Below, piece after piece: positions 1 to 10,679 of a stretch of 64,000 nt of DNA. The notes beneath the pieces were generated by a model, which searched no databases, had not been told where the DNA came from, and saw only the letters and a program-made list of their open reading frames with translations. The first letter of the stretch is position 1, and each line of letters begins with the position of its first letter. The DNA comes from Meandrina meandrites (taxonomy: Eukaryota; Cnidaria; Anthozoa; Scleractinia; Meandrinidae): positions 21,091,755-21,155,754 of the forward strand of contig OY855903.1 of the NCBI GenBank assembly GCA_963693305.1, read 5' to 3'. Position numbers and translations under genes: made by a program.

Positions 1-701
1 GGAAAGGATGGCGCTAAAGGAGAACCTGGAGTCCAGGGTCCTCCCGGCCAAAAGGGGCAGCACGGAGAGAGTGGAACAAGTGGAATCCCTGGGACTCCTG
101 GCGTGATGTCTTATAAGAACTGGAAAGAGTGCGCATGGAAAGACTTGAATAACAACAGAGACAACGGTCTGATCAAGGTGTTTTTTTTTTCTTTTTCCAT
201 ACGAACTTTGTTGTTTTAACACGATTCATACGATTCTACTCAGTATCATTATAGCTTTAAAATATTTTTACCGTAAAGATCTAAACTGAGTTATTGATAT
301 ATTTCAGAACAATTGTGAATTGTTGAGGAATTAATATTTTACAGGAATGCGTGTTCACCAAGAACTTCTCTGACACATCCCTCCATGTTTACTGGACTGG
401 TGTTCTTAGAATCTCTGGCTGTGACAGTTGCTGCAAACGCTGGTATTTCACTTTTAACGGTGCTGAATGTACAGCTCCCCTGCCAATTGACGGTGCTGTG
501 TACATGGGTAAATCACAGAATCAAAATATTCATCGCGTCGACAATATTGAGGGGCACTGTAACAACATCCACAAAGGCAAGGTGCGCGTGGGATTCGTGG
601 TCGGTAATTGTGCCGGATACAGTGGAAGTTATGACGCCTACACAGGATATAAATCAGTGTCCCGGATCTTTATTGAAGAAGTTCCTAAACCTCAGGCTTA
701 G
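1..701 (+). CDS. CTHRC1: CTHRC1-like secreted collagen-repeat protein, copy 1 (5' end outside window)
   Basis: Two exons are visible. Positions 1-177 are the end of the collagen exon (Gly-X-Y triplets, then the [10 protein letters not shown] linker). After a 167-bp intron (donor GTGTTT at 178, acceptor ACAG ending 344), exon 345-701 encodes the C-terminal globular domain with the family hallmarks [14 protein letters not shown] and S-V-S-R-I. In animals CTHRC1 is a secreted matrix glycoprotein tied to Wnt/planar-polarity signalling and matrix remodelling; the role here is inferred by homology. Oddities: two tryptophans kept in copies 2-4 are replaced here, by Val (597-599) and Tyr (648-650), and the next Asn is Lys, which hints at relaxed constraint. 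The N-F-S glycosylation sequon is kept. The signal peptide exon is upstream of the window. The polyadenylation signal is only a variant (AATTAAA near 828-834). Confidence 0.93.
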
Positions 702-1500
702 GTCTCGAGACAAAACACCCATTCCTGCATAAACGCTTATAATTGGACAGTGCTAAATTGCTTAATTATGTAGCGTGGTTAATTCCTCTGATTACTGGGT
801 CTGCTTTGTAATTGTAATTGTTTGTTTAATTAAAAGGCAGGACGTTTGACAAAGAAATGGTTGCTGTACTTGTTTGTCAGTTCTTTTGTTATGTTATTCT
901 TGCAGGACCCGAAGCAAGTTATAAAGTTTTCAAAAATTGCGAAAACTTTTTAAGGGACAAAGGAACCAGATGAGTGGTCAACATGGCTCTGAAGAAAACT
1001 GGAACGATATTAAAAAAATGTGAAAAATTAAGAAAAAACACATATTTCAAGAAAAACCACGTGATCCCAACGAAAAATGCAAATTTTACAAAATTTGAGA
1101 AAACTACAAAAAGACATATTACTGGAAACCAAACATTGTTGGGAACTGCAAATTAAACGAGAATTTCGAAAATTTTAAAATTTGTAAAGTGATATTCCAT
1201 ATAGTCCGTAAAGTATCACAGAAAACTGCGAAAATTACAAGTTAGACACCCACATGAGAAGAATAGGTAGATAGAATGGTGATAACAATGATAAACAGTT
1301 TCCACAACACAGATACTTTAAACTGTTACTCAAAATTAAGACTACGAGCTCAAGTTTAACGAGGCACAGCCGAGTTGACATCGCTCATAGAAAACGAGGC
1401 CGAGTAGAATGATTGCAGTTCAAAAACTACAACGGGGTCTACAACTTAAGGTGCTTGTTAGGCAAAGGGGAGAGAAATTAACCGTCCCTTCAAAGACACA
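702..1500. other. CTHRC1-1 3' flank, duplicated at 27.34-28.15 kb
   Basis: No gene seen. The sequence aligns over most of its length with the flank of CTHRC1-2 (27339-28150), including the A-rich stretch near 990-1160. Short reading frames here are not conserved in the second unit. Confidence 0.6.
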
Positions 1501-2019
1501 TCGGTTCCGGGACCGATAACTATGCAGTGTTTAATCACTACACTCTTTTTATATAAGAACATTTTTATAGGAACGTAAAGCTGAGATTTACCAAAATCAG
1601 CATGCTAAGAACACACCCCAGGCTGAGACTCGGAGAACGTCTTTATTTTGCCCATTTTAAATTTCTTGTTACATGAGCAGTATAAATAAATGCAAAGCTG
1701 TGCTCTAACAGTACGATTACGATTGTTTTCTTGTTACATGATACATTATGTAGAACATGTCAGTTTGTAGCCCAACTTAGACTTATAACATGCAACGTTC
1801 TGAAGAACGTCTTAAGAACGTTTTCAGCCTGAAATCGTAAAATTACGAACAGCCCCAAAATTGAACGTTCTTATATAAAAACGCAGAGACTAAAAGGGTA
1901 GTGCACAATGTAAAGCTCAAAGGTTGCATCTTGTCTTGCTGATCAAAATTTAGTAATAAAAAATAGCGGTCACCGGGCTCGTTTTTGAGTTATTAGCAAG
2001 TAAAGCTAATATATATATG

Positions 2020-2112
2020 TTATTTGCCGGCTGGGAGGTCCGTATCGTGAAAAACTGTGACCGAGGTCACAGTTTTTCACGATACGGACCGACCCAAAGC
2101 CGGTAAATAACT
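2020..2112. repeat. Foldback element with 26-bp perfect inverted arms
   Basis: Arms 2037-2062 and 2065-2090 are exact reverse complements separated by 2 bp. The symmetry continues outward (TTATTTGCCGGCT against AGCCGGTAAATAA) with few mismatches, giving a near-continuous palindrome of about 90 bp. No coding potential. It is probably a foldback or MITE core. Confidence 0.85.
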
Positions 2113-2539
2113 TATTTATTTTTTTCCTACTTGGTAAAAAAAAACTAAAAAAATTATCTTGCAAAATGTGTTTGTATTATATGCGCGCATCCAATGTTGA
2201 ATCGATCGCTAAGCTACGGCAAGAGTGAAGAATGATTTGTGTACCGGCAAACAAAATAAATTCGCTAAAGTGAACAGTACTCACGGAAAAGGTCATCAGA
2301 AAGAAAAGAGAAAAGTAACTTTATAATAAAAAGCACAATGTAGCAGCAAAAGAGAGCATAAAAAAATCGCGAGTCACGAAGGTGAAATTGAAATTGAAAT
2401 TGAACTGAGTGTGTAGTTTGGTCGCCTGCACACTGCACAATTTTGCGAGAATTGACTGTTTTTTATCAAAACATCTCATTTTCTTGAATGGTGATAAGCA
2501 GTATTCGGGTTTGGGGGAAAGTAGCGGAAAGGCAAAGCG

Positions 2540-2955
2540 TTTGAAAGGATAAATCGAGTCTGTAAACCAGCGACTTGCAGTAAAACGCTAAAAACGCATT
2601 ACGGCGTAAAAATCAGTGCGAATGCACAAACAACGATCGACAAACTACGGCTATTAAACTATAACTTGATTTTGTCAATAAATACAAAGAACACCCGCCT
2701 ATTGGAGAACTTCAAGGCCTTTAATTCCGTTACTAATTTAGCTTTTGAAAGAATCAATCGGGTATGTAACAAAGCCGGCGACTTGTAGTTAAGTGTATAA
2801 ATGGCGTGAAAATCAGTGCGAATGCACAAACAACGATCGACAAACTACCGCCATAAAACTAGAACAATTTGATTTTGTCAATATTAAAAGAGAATGAGTA
2901 CTCGCCTTTTGGAGAACTTCAGGGCCTTAAATTCCACTGCTAATTTTTCCTTTCA
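2540..2955. repeat. Two direct tandem copies of a ~200-bp unit
   Basis: The block AATCAGTGCGAATGCACAAA recurs at 2611 and 2811, exactly 200 bp apart. The rest of the unit (GGAGAACTTC, GATTTTGTCAAT, GCGACTTG) repeats in the same order with about 85 percent identity by eye. No reading frame crosses it. Confidence 0.75.
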
Positions 2956-3759
2956 CATTTACAACGGATGGTGAGCATCTACATTAATTTTGCTGATTTG
3001 GAGAGCAAAACTTTCATGGGTTCTTCGTTCGTCTCGCTACGAAATGAAAAACAATCCTGGAAAAGTCGGAGCGGTCCGTACTCGGGGTCCGGATGGGAAA
3101 ATCCGGACCGCTGGAGCGCGCGGAATTAGCCAATCAGATTCGAGGATTTAGGATTCCGGACCACTGAGATGCTTCAGAAAAAAATAATGATGTGTATTTA
3201 GAAGGTTATATTGTCACATTTCCGGTTAAATATAAATGTTTTGGGCTCGTTCTTTAATCCCATGAAAGCGAGAAATAAACAAGTCACAGAAGAGAATCAA
3301 TCAGTTTGAAAACAGCAGAAAACATTACAGTGGTGTCATCCGCATAATACAGTCAACGCGACAGTAACGTAGACCAATCTCCTACGCATGCGTTAAAGGC
3401 AAAGTTCTTGTTCTACAAAGAATAGTACCACAAGGGGAGAACATGGCTCAATGAAACAAATATAAACCTTTGCGATATATATATATATATGAAGTAACAT
3501 AGATACTCATGACGTTATACGTGATGCTAATAATTAATTAATGATTACAACATAGCGACTTAGCTTATTATCCCTGACGCCCGCCCCAAACCATCTGAAT
3601 GGTGCATTCTGCAGTAAAACCAGTGTATAATCGGGTCTTGGCTGAGAGTCGGCTGTAAGAGTGGAACAGTTTTCGCGACCAGACCCTTTGGTTAAAAGTT
3701 AATGTATGCTTTCCTTTTATCATATTTATGCGAATTATGCATGCAGTAATTGACCCAAG

Positions 3760-4743
3760 TTCTCCGAAAACCCCTGCTTTCTCGGAATTCTTGAAATAAT
3801 TAGACATTTAATCTGAAACTAACATTAAAATAATTGTCTATCTTGATGGTGTCAGCCTGATTTTTGATGACGCATTCCAACGCATTTGTAGTCATTTTAC
3901 GTGACTGAAATCTATTTCTCACACGACAAGCTGGCGCTCTTTTAAAATTAAAATTTCAGTGATTATATTACTAATTTTATTTGGTTTACATAAACGAGCA
4001 TGCACGCACTAAAGAAGATCTTAAGGGGGGTCCTTCTTAACTACTAAGTTGTTGCTAAGGAAGGTATCTAACCGCCATATTTTGGAAACTTGACCTGCTA
4101 CGGATAAGCTTTTTTCGCAACTTTGTTCAATTGAAGAGTCCTTCAAGAGTTTCAAATAACGGCCATATTTGACAAGTGGCGTGGCCAGAATAGAAAAAAC
4201 CCTAAAACTGAAAGGGCATATAAAACTGAAAGTTAAAATCAGTGCCAATAAATAAAGAATGTCCACATGCTTAATGCTTCGTATGGGTTTTACAAAATTT
4301 GCATTATTGTAAAAGTTATGACATAATAAACACCCGTATTTTCAGACTTTCTTCAGTAGCGCTTTTTTATTTCTTGTAAACGGTAATCCCATACGTAGGA
4401 TTATAAAGAAGGCTATGTTATCTCCGATTCTTTAAAAAAATCAGAACTCTTCCTTTTTTCCTCCAAGTTTTAGGGATTTTAAATTCTAACGCGCGGTTTA
4501 GGACTGGCACTAGTTATGCAGGCGCAATGTCAATATTTCAAGCAGGTATTTCCTGCCCCACAAAATTTACCATTCAGCGTCACAAAACGGTTCAAAATGG
4601 CTTGCCACTAAAACTGGTCTTCAGGAATTCCCTAGCAACTGCTCTAGATCTGTAGTTAAGAAGGACCCCCCTTAATGGAACATTTTGTTCACACAGCGTG
4701 ACAAGCACTAAATCATACTGCATATGTTAAAAAATTCTCGGAA
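3760..4743 (+). promoter_or_regulatory. TTCNNNGAA palindromes upstream of MYND-A
   Basis: Three sites: 3760-3768 (TTCTCCGAA), 3779-3787 (TTCTCGGAA) and 4735-4743 (TTCTCGGAA, 198 bp before the ATG). Spacing and sequence match those of MYND-C. The TTC-N3-GAA form is the geometry of a STAT/GAS site; function is inferred. The TTAA element at 4025-4671 has been inserted between the second and third site. Confidence 0.4.
4021..4675. mobile_element. 647-bp non-autonomous TTAA-target element
   Basis: The element runs 4025-4671 between TTAA duplications at 4021-4024 and 4672-4675. The two ends, target included, are exact 24-bp inverted repeats (TTAAGGGGGGTCCTTCTTAA plus CTAC at the left). The paralogous site in unit 2 (about 28860) lacks it. 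It has no convincing ORF. A TTAA target fits piggyBac or Kolobok superfamilies; the termini alone do not decide which. Confidence 0.85.
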
Positions 4744-4940
4744 AAGACGATAATACATTAGCAAGTTAAAATGTAGAAAAGATGACGGCATTTGTTTGCT
4801 TACGGATGAAATCGTATTGACTTCAGTTATGGTTTACGAAGCTTTCGTGTGATATCTTTGTAACAAAGCCTCGCTATTCCTTGCTCAAAACACGGATCGT
4901 CTTAAAATGATTAACGGTACAAAAAACAACCGAGACAACA

Positions 4941-6261
4941 ATGAACACAGCTGATCACTGCCGGCGATGTGAGGCATCCAACACTCAACGGTGTTCACGG
5001 TGTACGGTGGCATTCTATTGCTCCAAGGAATGTCAGAAACGAGACAAGTGGCGACATAAGCCAGAATGCGATGCTGCAGCATTAAAAAGGGAGTGCATGG
5101 GATGCCACAAAGAACACGAGGTATTGCAGAACGTGACTTTTCGCAGCTGATGTCAGCACTAGAGGAACTAGTAGCCACCCGCGACTTGAAAACTCTTACT
5201 AGTGGCTTCATACACATTGCTTCTCCTGGTCAACTCAGCGAACTCAAGAAGGTTTGGCGCACGTGGGCTCAACTTTCAACGCTAAAAAGACGCTGGGTGA
5301 CTGAAAGAAGGGAGGCCGCTTTTAAACGAGATAGCGAGGTTGAAACTGTAATGTGCGAATACTTGATAGCAGTTCCACAGAACCACAAGGAGTCCGTCGG
5401 GCGGTGGCGCGCTGGTGGGTTATTCGGATTACAGTGCGAAGCATCGATTTTAACACGAGAGAACGTGACTTTTACTGGTTCTCCTTTTCAGACTGAAAAG
5501 AGTAGAGGAGACTACGACTTTTCCCCTCGCCCGTGCGTCCTTCCTTTCACAGGGTGGATTACCTGGAGGTCAAGAAGACTATCTTCCATGATTCCCTGCC
5601 AAAGATGTACGGTGTTTACTTGTCAAAGATTCTGCACAAGTGCATTGAAAGGCTGAGTACAAGTGAGGTTAAGCTGCATATCGTACTGGGCAACTGTTTA
5701 CAAATCGAGCCATGTTTACCCTTGGGCCTCAGTTACGACCGCATTACAACATCTAATCTGTGCGATTACATTTCTTTTACTACCATGTTGACACAATTTA
5801 AAGCTTACTTGAATACGAACAATAGTCACGCGATCGTGATTACTGAGACAGTTAACTGGCTAGATGGTTACTTGCCAGAAACCAGTATTGAAATTTCAAG
5901 GAGGTCTAGTGAACTTTCGTACACCGAAACAGTTCTTCGAGATACAAACAACCCATTACTTTTGTTTATAATTCCAACTAGCTACGTAGAATATCATAAT
6001 CTTATTCCGGAATTCCAGTTGTATCTCCGGGCAGCTCTTATGGCGTCACATAATGACGAAGAACTCAGTTCTTTAGCAAAGAAAAACAAACTTCCATCAA
6101 TTAAAACTATCATTACTGGTTTAGGCCTTGAGCTGCGTGACTATGTAAGGAATGAAAAGAAGGTTTTTCCGTTTAAATGGGCTGTGAACTGTCGTCGAGT
6201 TACCTGAATGAAAGGATATGAATTTGCTTTGGAGTGGAAGCTTCCTACGCCAACTCAGTAG
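4941..6261 (+). pseudogene. MYND-DUF4470 gene copy A, internally deleted
   Basis: Nearly identical to intact copy C (29319-31375) at both ends, but about 0.7 kb is missing: the second MYND finger, the DUF4470 core, the intron and the start of exon 2. The join is at about 5120. Further lesions are a 1-bp loss near 5553 (GGGTGGATT where C has GGGTGGGATT) and a TGA at 6205-6207 where C reads CCAGAA. From the ATG only 69 codons remain open (stop 5148-5150), which encode one complete MYND finger: C7, C10, C18, C21, C27, C31, H39 and C43 are all present. The full gene can no longer be made, but a one-finger peptide could be. The 3' exon is otherwise well preserved, so the damage is recent. Confidence 0.9.
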
Positions 6262-6388
6262 ACAGATATGCTTTTGAATTCTACATAGTTATTAATGACG
6301 TGAAAATATTTTTCTGTAAGACTTATTGTCAAAAAACGTTCTTAGCTTAGTTCATGTATAGTCAGTTTAGCAACGTTTCTAATACCCA

Positions 6389-6614
6389 ATTCACACCAAA
6401 GCTTAAACATGTTTAAATGTTGTTTAGTTAAACACGGTTTAAAATTGTTTTCTTCATGGAAGTTGCTGACTGATGTTTATCGACTTCAAATCTGGCACAA
6501 TGAAAGCACAAGTTAGAGCATACTTGAACCCTATGTAAAATTTAGTCTGTCAGTTGTCTGTTGCTGATTTTCATTTTCTTAAAACGTGGTTTAACATGTT
6601 TTGCTGGTGTGAAT
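6389..6614. repeat. 226-bp MITE with ATTCACACCA ends
   Basis: Left end ATTCACACCA (6389-6398) and right end TGGTGTGAAT (6605-6614) are exact inverted repeats, with AAACATGTTTAA-like sequence next to each. The same element lies at 31502-31728 in unit 2, so it was inserted before the duplication. A degenerate inverted relative is seen in intron 1 of CTHRC1-2 (about 26200-26400). Confidence 0.65.
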
Positions 6615-6817
6615 CAGGTATAACTGTGGGAAGGTCTTTTAAAACGTCGATTCTCGGTATCTATATACTAGTGAATTAACCTAAAACGTTTTTCATCCGC
6701 ATGCAGAGTAACTCAAGTCACTTGGTAGCGACGTCGGCTAAATTCCCTTGGCTAAATGACGACTGGCTTTCCGTCTCCTTTGCGATCTTGATCGTGGAAA
6801 TCGCAAATTGACCCAAA

Positions 6818-7398
6818 TTCTTAGAAAACTGCCACCCTATTCTTGGAATTCTTGAAATTACGAGATGGTTGAATGTTCCACTGATCATGCCAGAGACAAT
6901 TCATTTGGACAAGAGGGAATGACCGAAACTTGCTAAACAGATCACCCTCTCTTGAGTGCTTCATTTCCGAGTTAGAATAATTACGGCGTGACGCATCAAA
7001 TGGAAATATGCGGCATATTTTACTAATGTTCCTCGATATTTGTTCCGAGTTAGGTAGTTATCTGATTACGGATCTTTATGGAAACACTGTTGATCGTTAT
7101 TGTGCAACGTTTTTCTTCAGTGTGTTTCTTTGCCGTGTTCTCTGTGCATGCAGTCAGATGAGGTACGAGGACTAGTCTACAACTGCTTAAGCAGTTTCCT
7201 ACAGTTGAAATATCTCACAGCAATTGTACTCTTTTTGCAAGTTGTTTGACTACACTGTGTGGAGTCGCATACGAAATATGCACCTTTATACTTCTGTTAT
7301 TGGATTTTGATCGCGTGACCTTGATTGATTATAAAGTTATTGAAACTATTTGGTCACACAACACAACAAGTTTTGCATGTGTTAGCAAATTCTCGGAA
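6818..7398 (+). promoter_or_regulatory. TTCNNNGAA palindromes upstream of MYND-B
   Basis: Sites at 6818-6826 (TTCTTAGAA), 6840-6848 (TTCTTGGAA) and 7390-7398 (TTCTCGGAA, 239 bp before the ATG). Two close sites and one proximal site repeats the layout upstream of A, C and D. The region 6810-6860 (GACCCAAATTCT onward) also resembles the A and C promoters although the gene bodies differ. Confidence 0.4.
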
Positions 7399-7636
7399 AA
7401 AGAGAATACATTAAGCTATTAATATTACCCAATAGCTTTGCATTTGCAAAGAAACGATGATGACATTTGCTTTGTGGCATTCGTAACTGTTTACATGCAC
7501 GGACGAAGAAATTGTCTCTTTGTCCACTGACTGCTTGTTTGCACTGCGCACCTTAACTACTCGATGTCTTCTTTACAGGAAGTAAAGGCCGAAATCAGAG
7601 TGAAAGACAATTGATTAACGATACAGAATATCAGAG

Positions 7637-10600
7637 ATGAACAAAGCTGGACACTGCTGGCGGTGCGAGGCACCCTGCACTCAACGGTGTTCTCGTTGTA
7701 GAGTGGCATTCTATTGCTCCAAGGGATGTCAGAAACAAGACAAGTGGCGGCATGAACCTGATTGTGATGACGCAGTGTTGAAGACAGAATGTTTGAGCTG
7801 CGGTGTTCAACAAGAAGGAATGATGAAGTGTTCTAACTGCTTGAATGCTCATTACTACGGTGTCGAATGCCAGAGAAATCACTGGCCACGACACAGGTCT
7901 TTGTGTCAACAAACTGTCGAGAGAACAATTGGAGTGGTTGAGCGAATGAAAGAATTGCACGAGCTCAAAGAGACGAACTCTGGCGTTGCAGCGACATATT
8001 ACTGGGGTAATGTACCGGCAGTGGATCTGATCAACTTGCCGATGAATGAAGGAGAGGAGTATTCCAACCCGCTTGCTCTGTTATTGTGTGGAGTCGGTGA
8101 TCCCAGGAATGTTTTGCTGACCATTGCATCTTTACCTGATGTCTATAAACAGCAAGTAACGTTCGTGTTGAACGACATATGTCCCTGTACCTTTGCAAGA
8201 ACAGTCCTTCTTCTTTACATGTTGTACAAAGGTATGCCATTATCGATAAAGTGTTGGTTCAAAGTTTAAACGCCGCATGGTTACATGTATGTGCGACGCT
8301 AAATGGTAGGGTTGTTGAGCCCTTTTGGTCTAAAATTAGGTATAGATTTTGATCATTTTGGACTGAAATAGGTGGCTTGGTCAGGAATTGGGCATGTTCT
8401 TAGAAGAGGCTTTTATTTTTCCGATTATTATTGGTCTCAATTGTTTACACAAACCGAAGCACTAGTTCCTTAATAGGGTTTGGTCTAAAACTGCTAGGAA
8501 ATAGATTGGAAATTAGATTTTCTCAGAGTAGCTCCCCCTTCCGGGAAGTTACTGTACCACTATTTGTCATTGATAGCAACTGGTTAAATAATTCGTTCAG
8601 TTGATTCTCGGACAATTTCGTGTCTTCATTGAAGTGATTGCACCAGGGGCTCCCTTCAGGAGGCCTTGGTATTAATTTTTTACCATTCACCTCAAAGTCG
8701 CTGTACTGCTCCAAGTCTGTTAGTCGGTTGCACCCTCCGTAACTCCCACATGTCTCCCTGTAGCTTCAGTGGCTTTTGATGTATTCCTTATGCACTGTTT
8801 TCTATTTTCTTACGTATGACTGACGACTTTCTTGAAATCAAAGAACTTATAAATATTCTGCGACCTAATTAGTCCATTAGCCCACTCACGGATGAAGGCA
8901 GACGGTGAATCTAATTATATTTTGATTTTAAAGCATTTTGTCCAGTTAAGTATGATTATGTCGTTAAGAAGAGAGAAGAACACGTAACTGGTCTTGCTAC
9001 TTCAGGGACCGCGGAGACCATTTTAAAGTGGTAAGGCTGAAAAATCAAAGACGACAAACAAGCATTTGGGGTCACTTTTCTGCCATTTATCATACATTTG
9101 CGCGCCACCATATTTACAACTTACCGCAATAAATATAACATAGCCATCCCCACTTAGTATACCTTCCAAAGCAGTAAATATATAAATAAAACTGCCTAAA
9201 TTTGCTGTGCCAAGCCTTTGACTTCGTGAAGCGCACCACGTATATGCAAAAGTAGAGGCCATTCATTACTTTCAAATGGTAAAATTCATACATTATCCCT
9301 GGCATCTGGAGCCCTAAAAATATCAACCCAAGCAAAAAAAAGTGGTAGGGCTATAGCCCTACCAGCCCATCCCCCTCCGCGGTCAAAATGACATGAAAGG
9401 TCATCAATAGCAGATGTAACAGGCTGAGTTGTTGAAATAGACTCTACAAGATGATTTTACTGATTGCAGGAGGGGCTGATGTAACAAATGCAGTGATTCG
9501 TGTCTGGTATTCGCTGTGCATTTCCGAAGGAGACTTTGCCCTGCTGACGTCAGCCCTTCAAGACCTCGTAGCTTCCACCGAACTGCGCATTCTCACTGAA
9601 GGCGTAATGGAAATTTCTGCTGACCAGCTGAGCGAGCTAAAGGAGGTCTGGGTTACGTGGCTACGCTTGGCACAGCGCAAGGGATCATGGGTAGCGAAAC
9701 TGAGAAAAGAAGCTTTCTGTCGTGATTCAGCGAGAGAGGATGGGCTAGCAGCTTACAAGCACGCCATTCCCAAAGAACACAGAAGGTCTGCTCAACGATT
9801 CTTTGACACAGGGATCTTTACTTCGACAAAAATTTCCGAAGAGCTTAGAAGGCAAAATCCCACTTTGACGGGTCGAGGATATCACTGGCTTTCAAACAGC
9901 TCTGAATTTCACTACAGTATACCCTCGGATGTGCTTCCTTTCACCGGGTGGGATTACAAGGCAATCAAAAAATTTGCCATGCTGATTCCCTACCAGAAAT
10001 GTACAGCATCTATCTGTCGCAGATCCTACACAAGGTCATTGAAAAACTGAGCAGAAATCAGGTCAAATTCCTGTTCATTCTAACTGACGTCGTAAATATC
10101 GACCCTTTTCTTCTTGTCAGTCTCAAGTACGATCGCATCACTACTTCCAACTTATGGGACTACTGTCCCCTCACCGTTTTGCTGACAAAATTCAAAGGCT
10201 ACTTAAATGCTTCCAATCCTCACGCGGTCATGTTTTCTGAAACGGAAACCTGGGTCCGAAATTTTATGCCGGAAGTCATTCATGTCTTGCCGCAGCTTTG
10301 GGGTATAGATGACCTCATCGACAAAGCTTTAAAAGACACGCAGAATCCAGAACTTGTGAAGTTATCCGGAATGTTAGCTGTCGTTGAATACTTTAACATA
10401 ACGCAACATTTTCTCGTGTTTCTACGTGCGTCTTTACTAGCCTCGAGCACAGAGAGAGACCTGGCTTCCTTCAAAAGGAAAAAGAAAATCCCTTCCATGA
10501 AAGCCCTCGTTGCTTCACTTGGCCTTGATCTCCGCGACTTTATTAGAAACGAGAACACTGTGTTTCCATTCAGATGGGCGCTGAACTGTCGTCGAGTTAC

Positions 10601-10679
10601 CATGCTGAGAGGTTTTGAGAGAATATTGGAATGGAACCTCCCCTCGACACCTGATAGCGATGAATGTGCAAAACAATAA
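7637..10679 (+). pseudogene. MYND-DUF4470 gene copy B, frameshifted in exon 2
   Basis: Exon 1 is 7637-8231, the intron 8232-9469 (GTATGC...TTGCAG) and exon 2 9470-10679. Two MYND fingers (residues 7-43 and about 52-90) precede a DUF4470 segment (Y-Y-W-G-N...C-G-V-G-D-P-R-N). Compared with copy D, exon 2 is 1 bp shorter: an A run at about 9967-9972 has 6 A where D has 7. This ends the frame at 10048-10050, predicting a 391-residue truncated product; the lost frame continues intact to 10679. The second finger has also lost a zinc ligand: TAC (Tyr, 7856-7858) stands where D has TGC (Cys). AATAAA overlaps the stop. The homopolymer indel could be an assembly error; the Cys-to-Tyr change argues that decay is real. 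Confidence 0.85.
9343..9364. repeat. 22-bp perfect palindrome near the MYND-B 3' splice site
   Basis: TGGTAGGGCTATAGCCCTAC plus CA is its own reverse complement, about 105 bp upstream of exon 2. The same palindrome is at 34496-34517 in copy D, as expected from the duplication. Confidence 0.7.

Larger units (their letters stand above)
1500..3220. other. 1.7-kb non-coding block present only in unit 1
   Basis: Flanking sequence on both sides matches unit 2 (about 28150 and 28240), but this block does not. It holds a long perfect hairpin (2037-2090) and a ~200-bp direct tandem duplication (2540-2955). No coding sequence is seen. It is either an insertion in unit 1 or a deletion from unit 2. Confidence 0.5.

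Noticed and set aside
385..732. + strand frame overlapping CTHRC1 exon 3 in another phase (likewise 26956, 47465, 55226)
   Set aside because: Shadow of the true exon; the same alternate frame appears in all copies for compositional reasons.
2611..2850. CRISPR-like array from the repeated AATCAGTGCGAATGCACAAA
   Set aside because: Only two copies, 200 bp apart, in eukaryotic DNA; it is a tandem duplication.
7631..7960. 109-codon minus-strand frame (and its twin 32783-33112)
   Set aside because: Antisense to MYND exon 1; the open frame follows from codon bias of the zinc-finger sequence, and the sense strand has clear domains.
8523..8714. 63-codon minus-strand frame in the MYND-B intron
   Set aside because: It looked protein-like, but the paralogous sequence in copy D has an in-frame stop, so it is not under selection.
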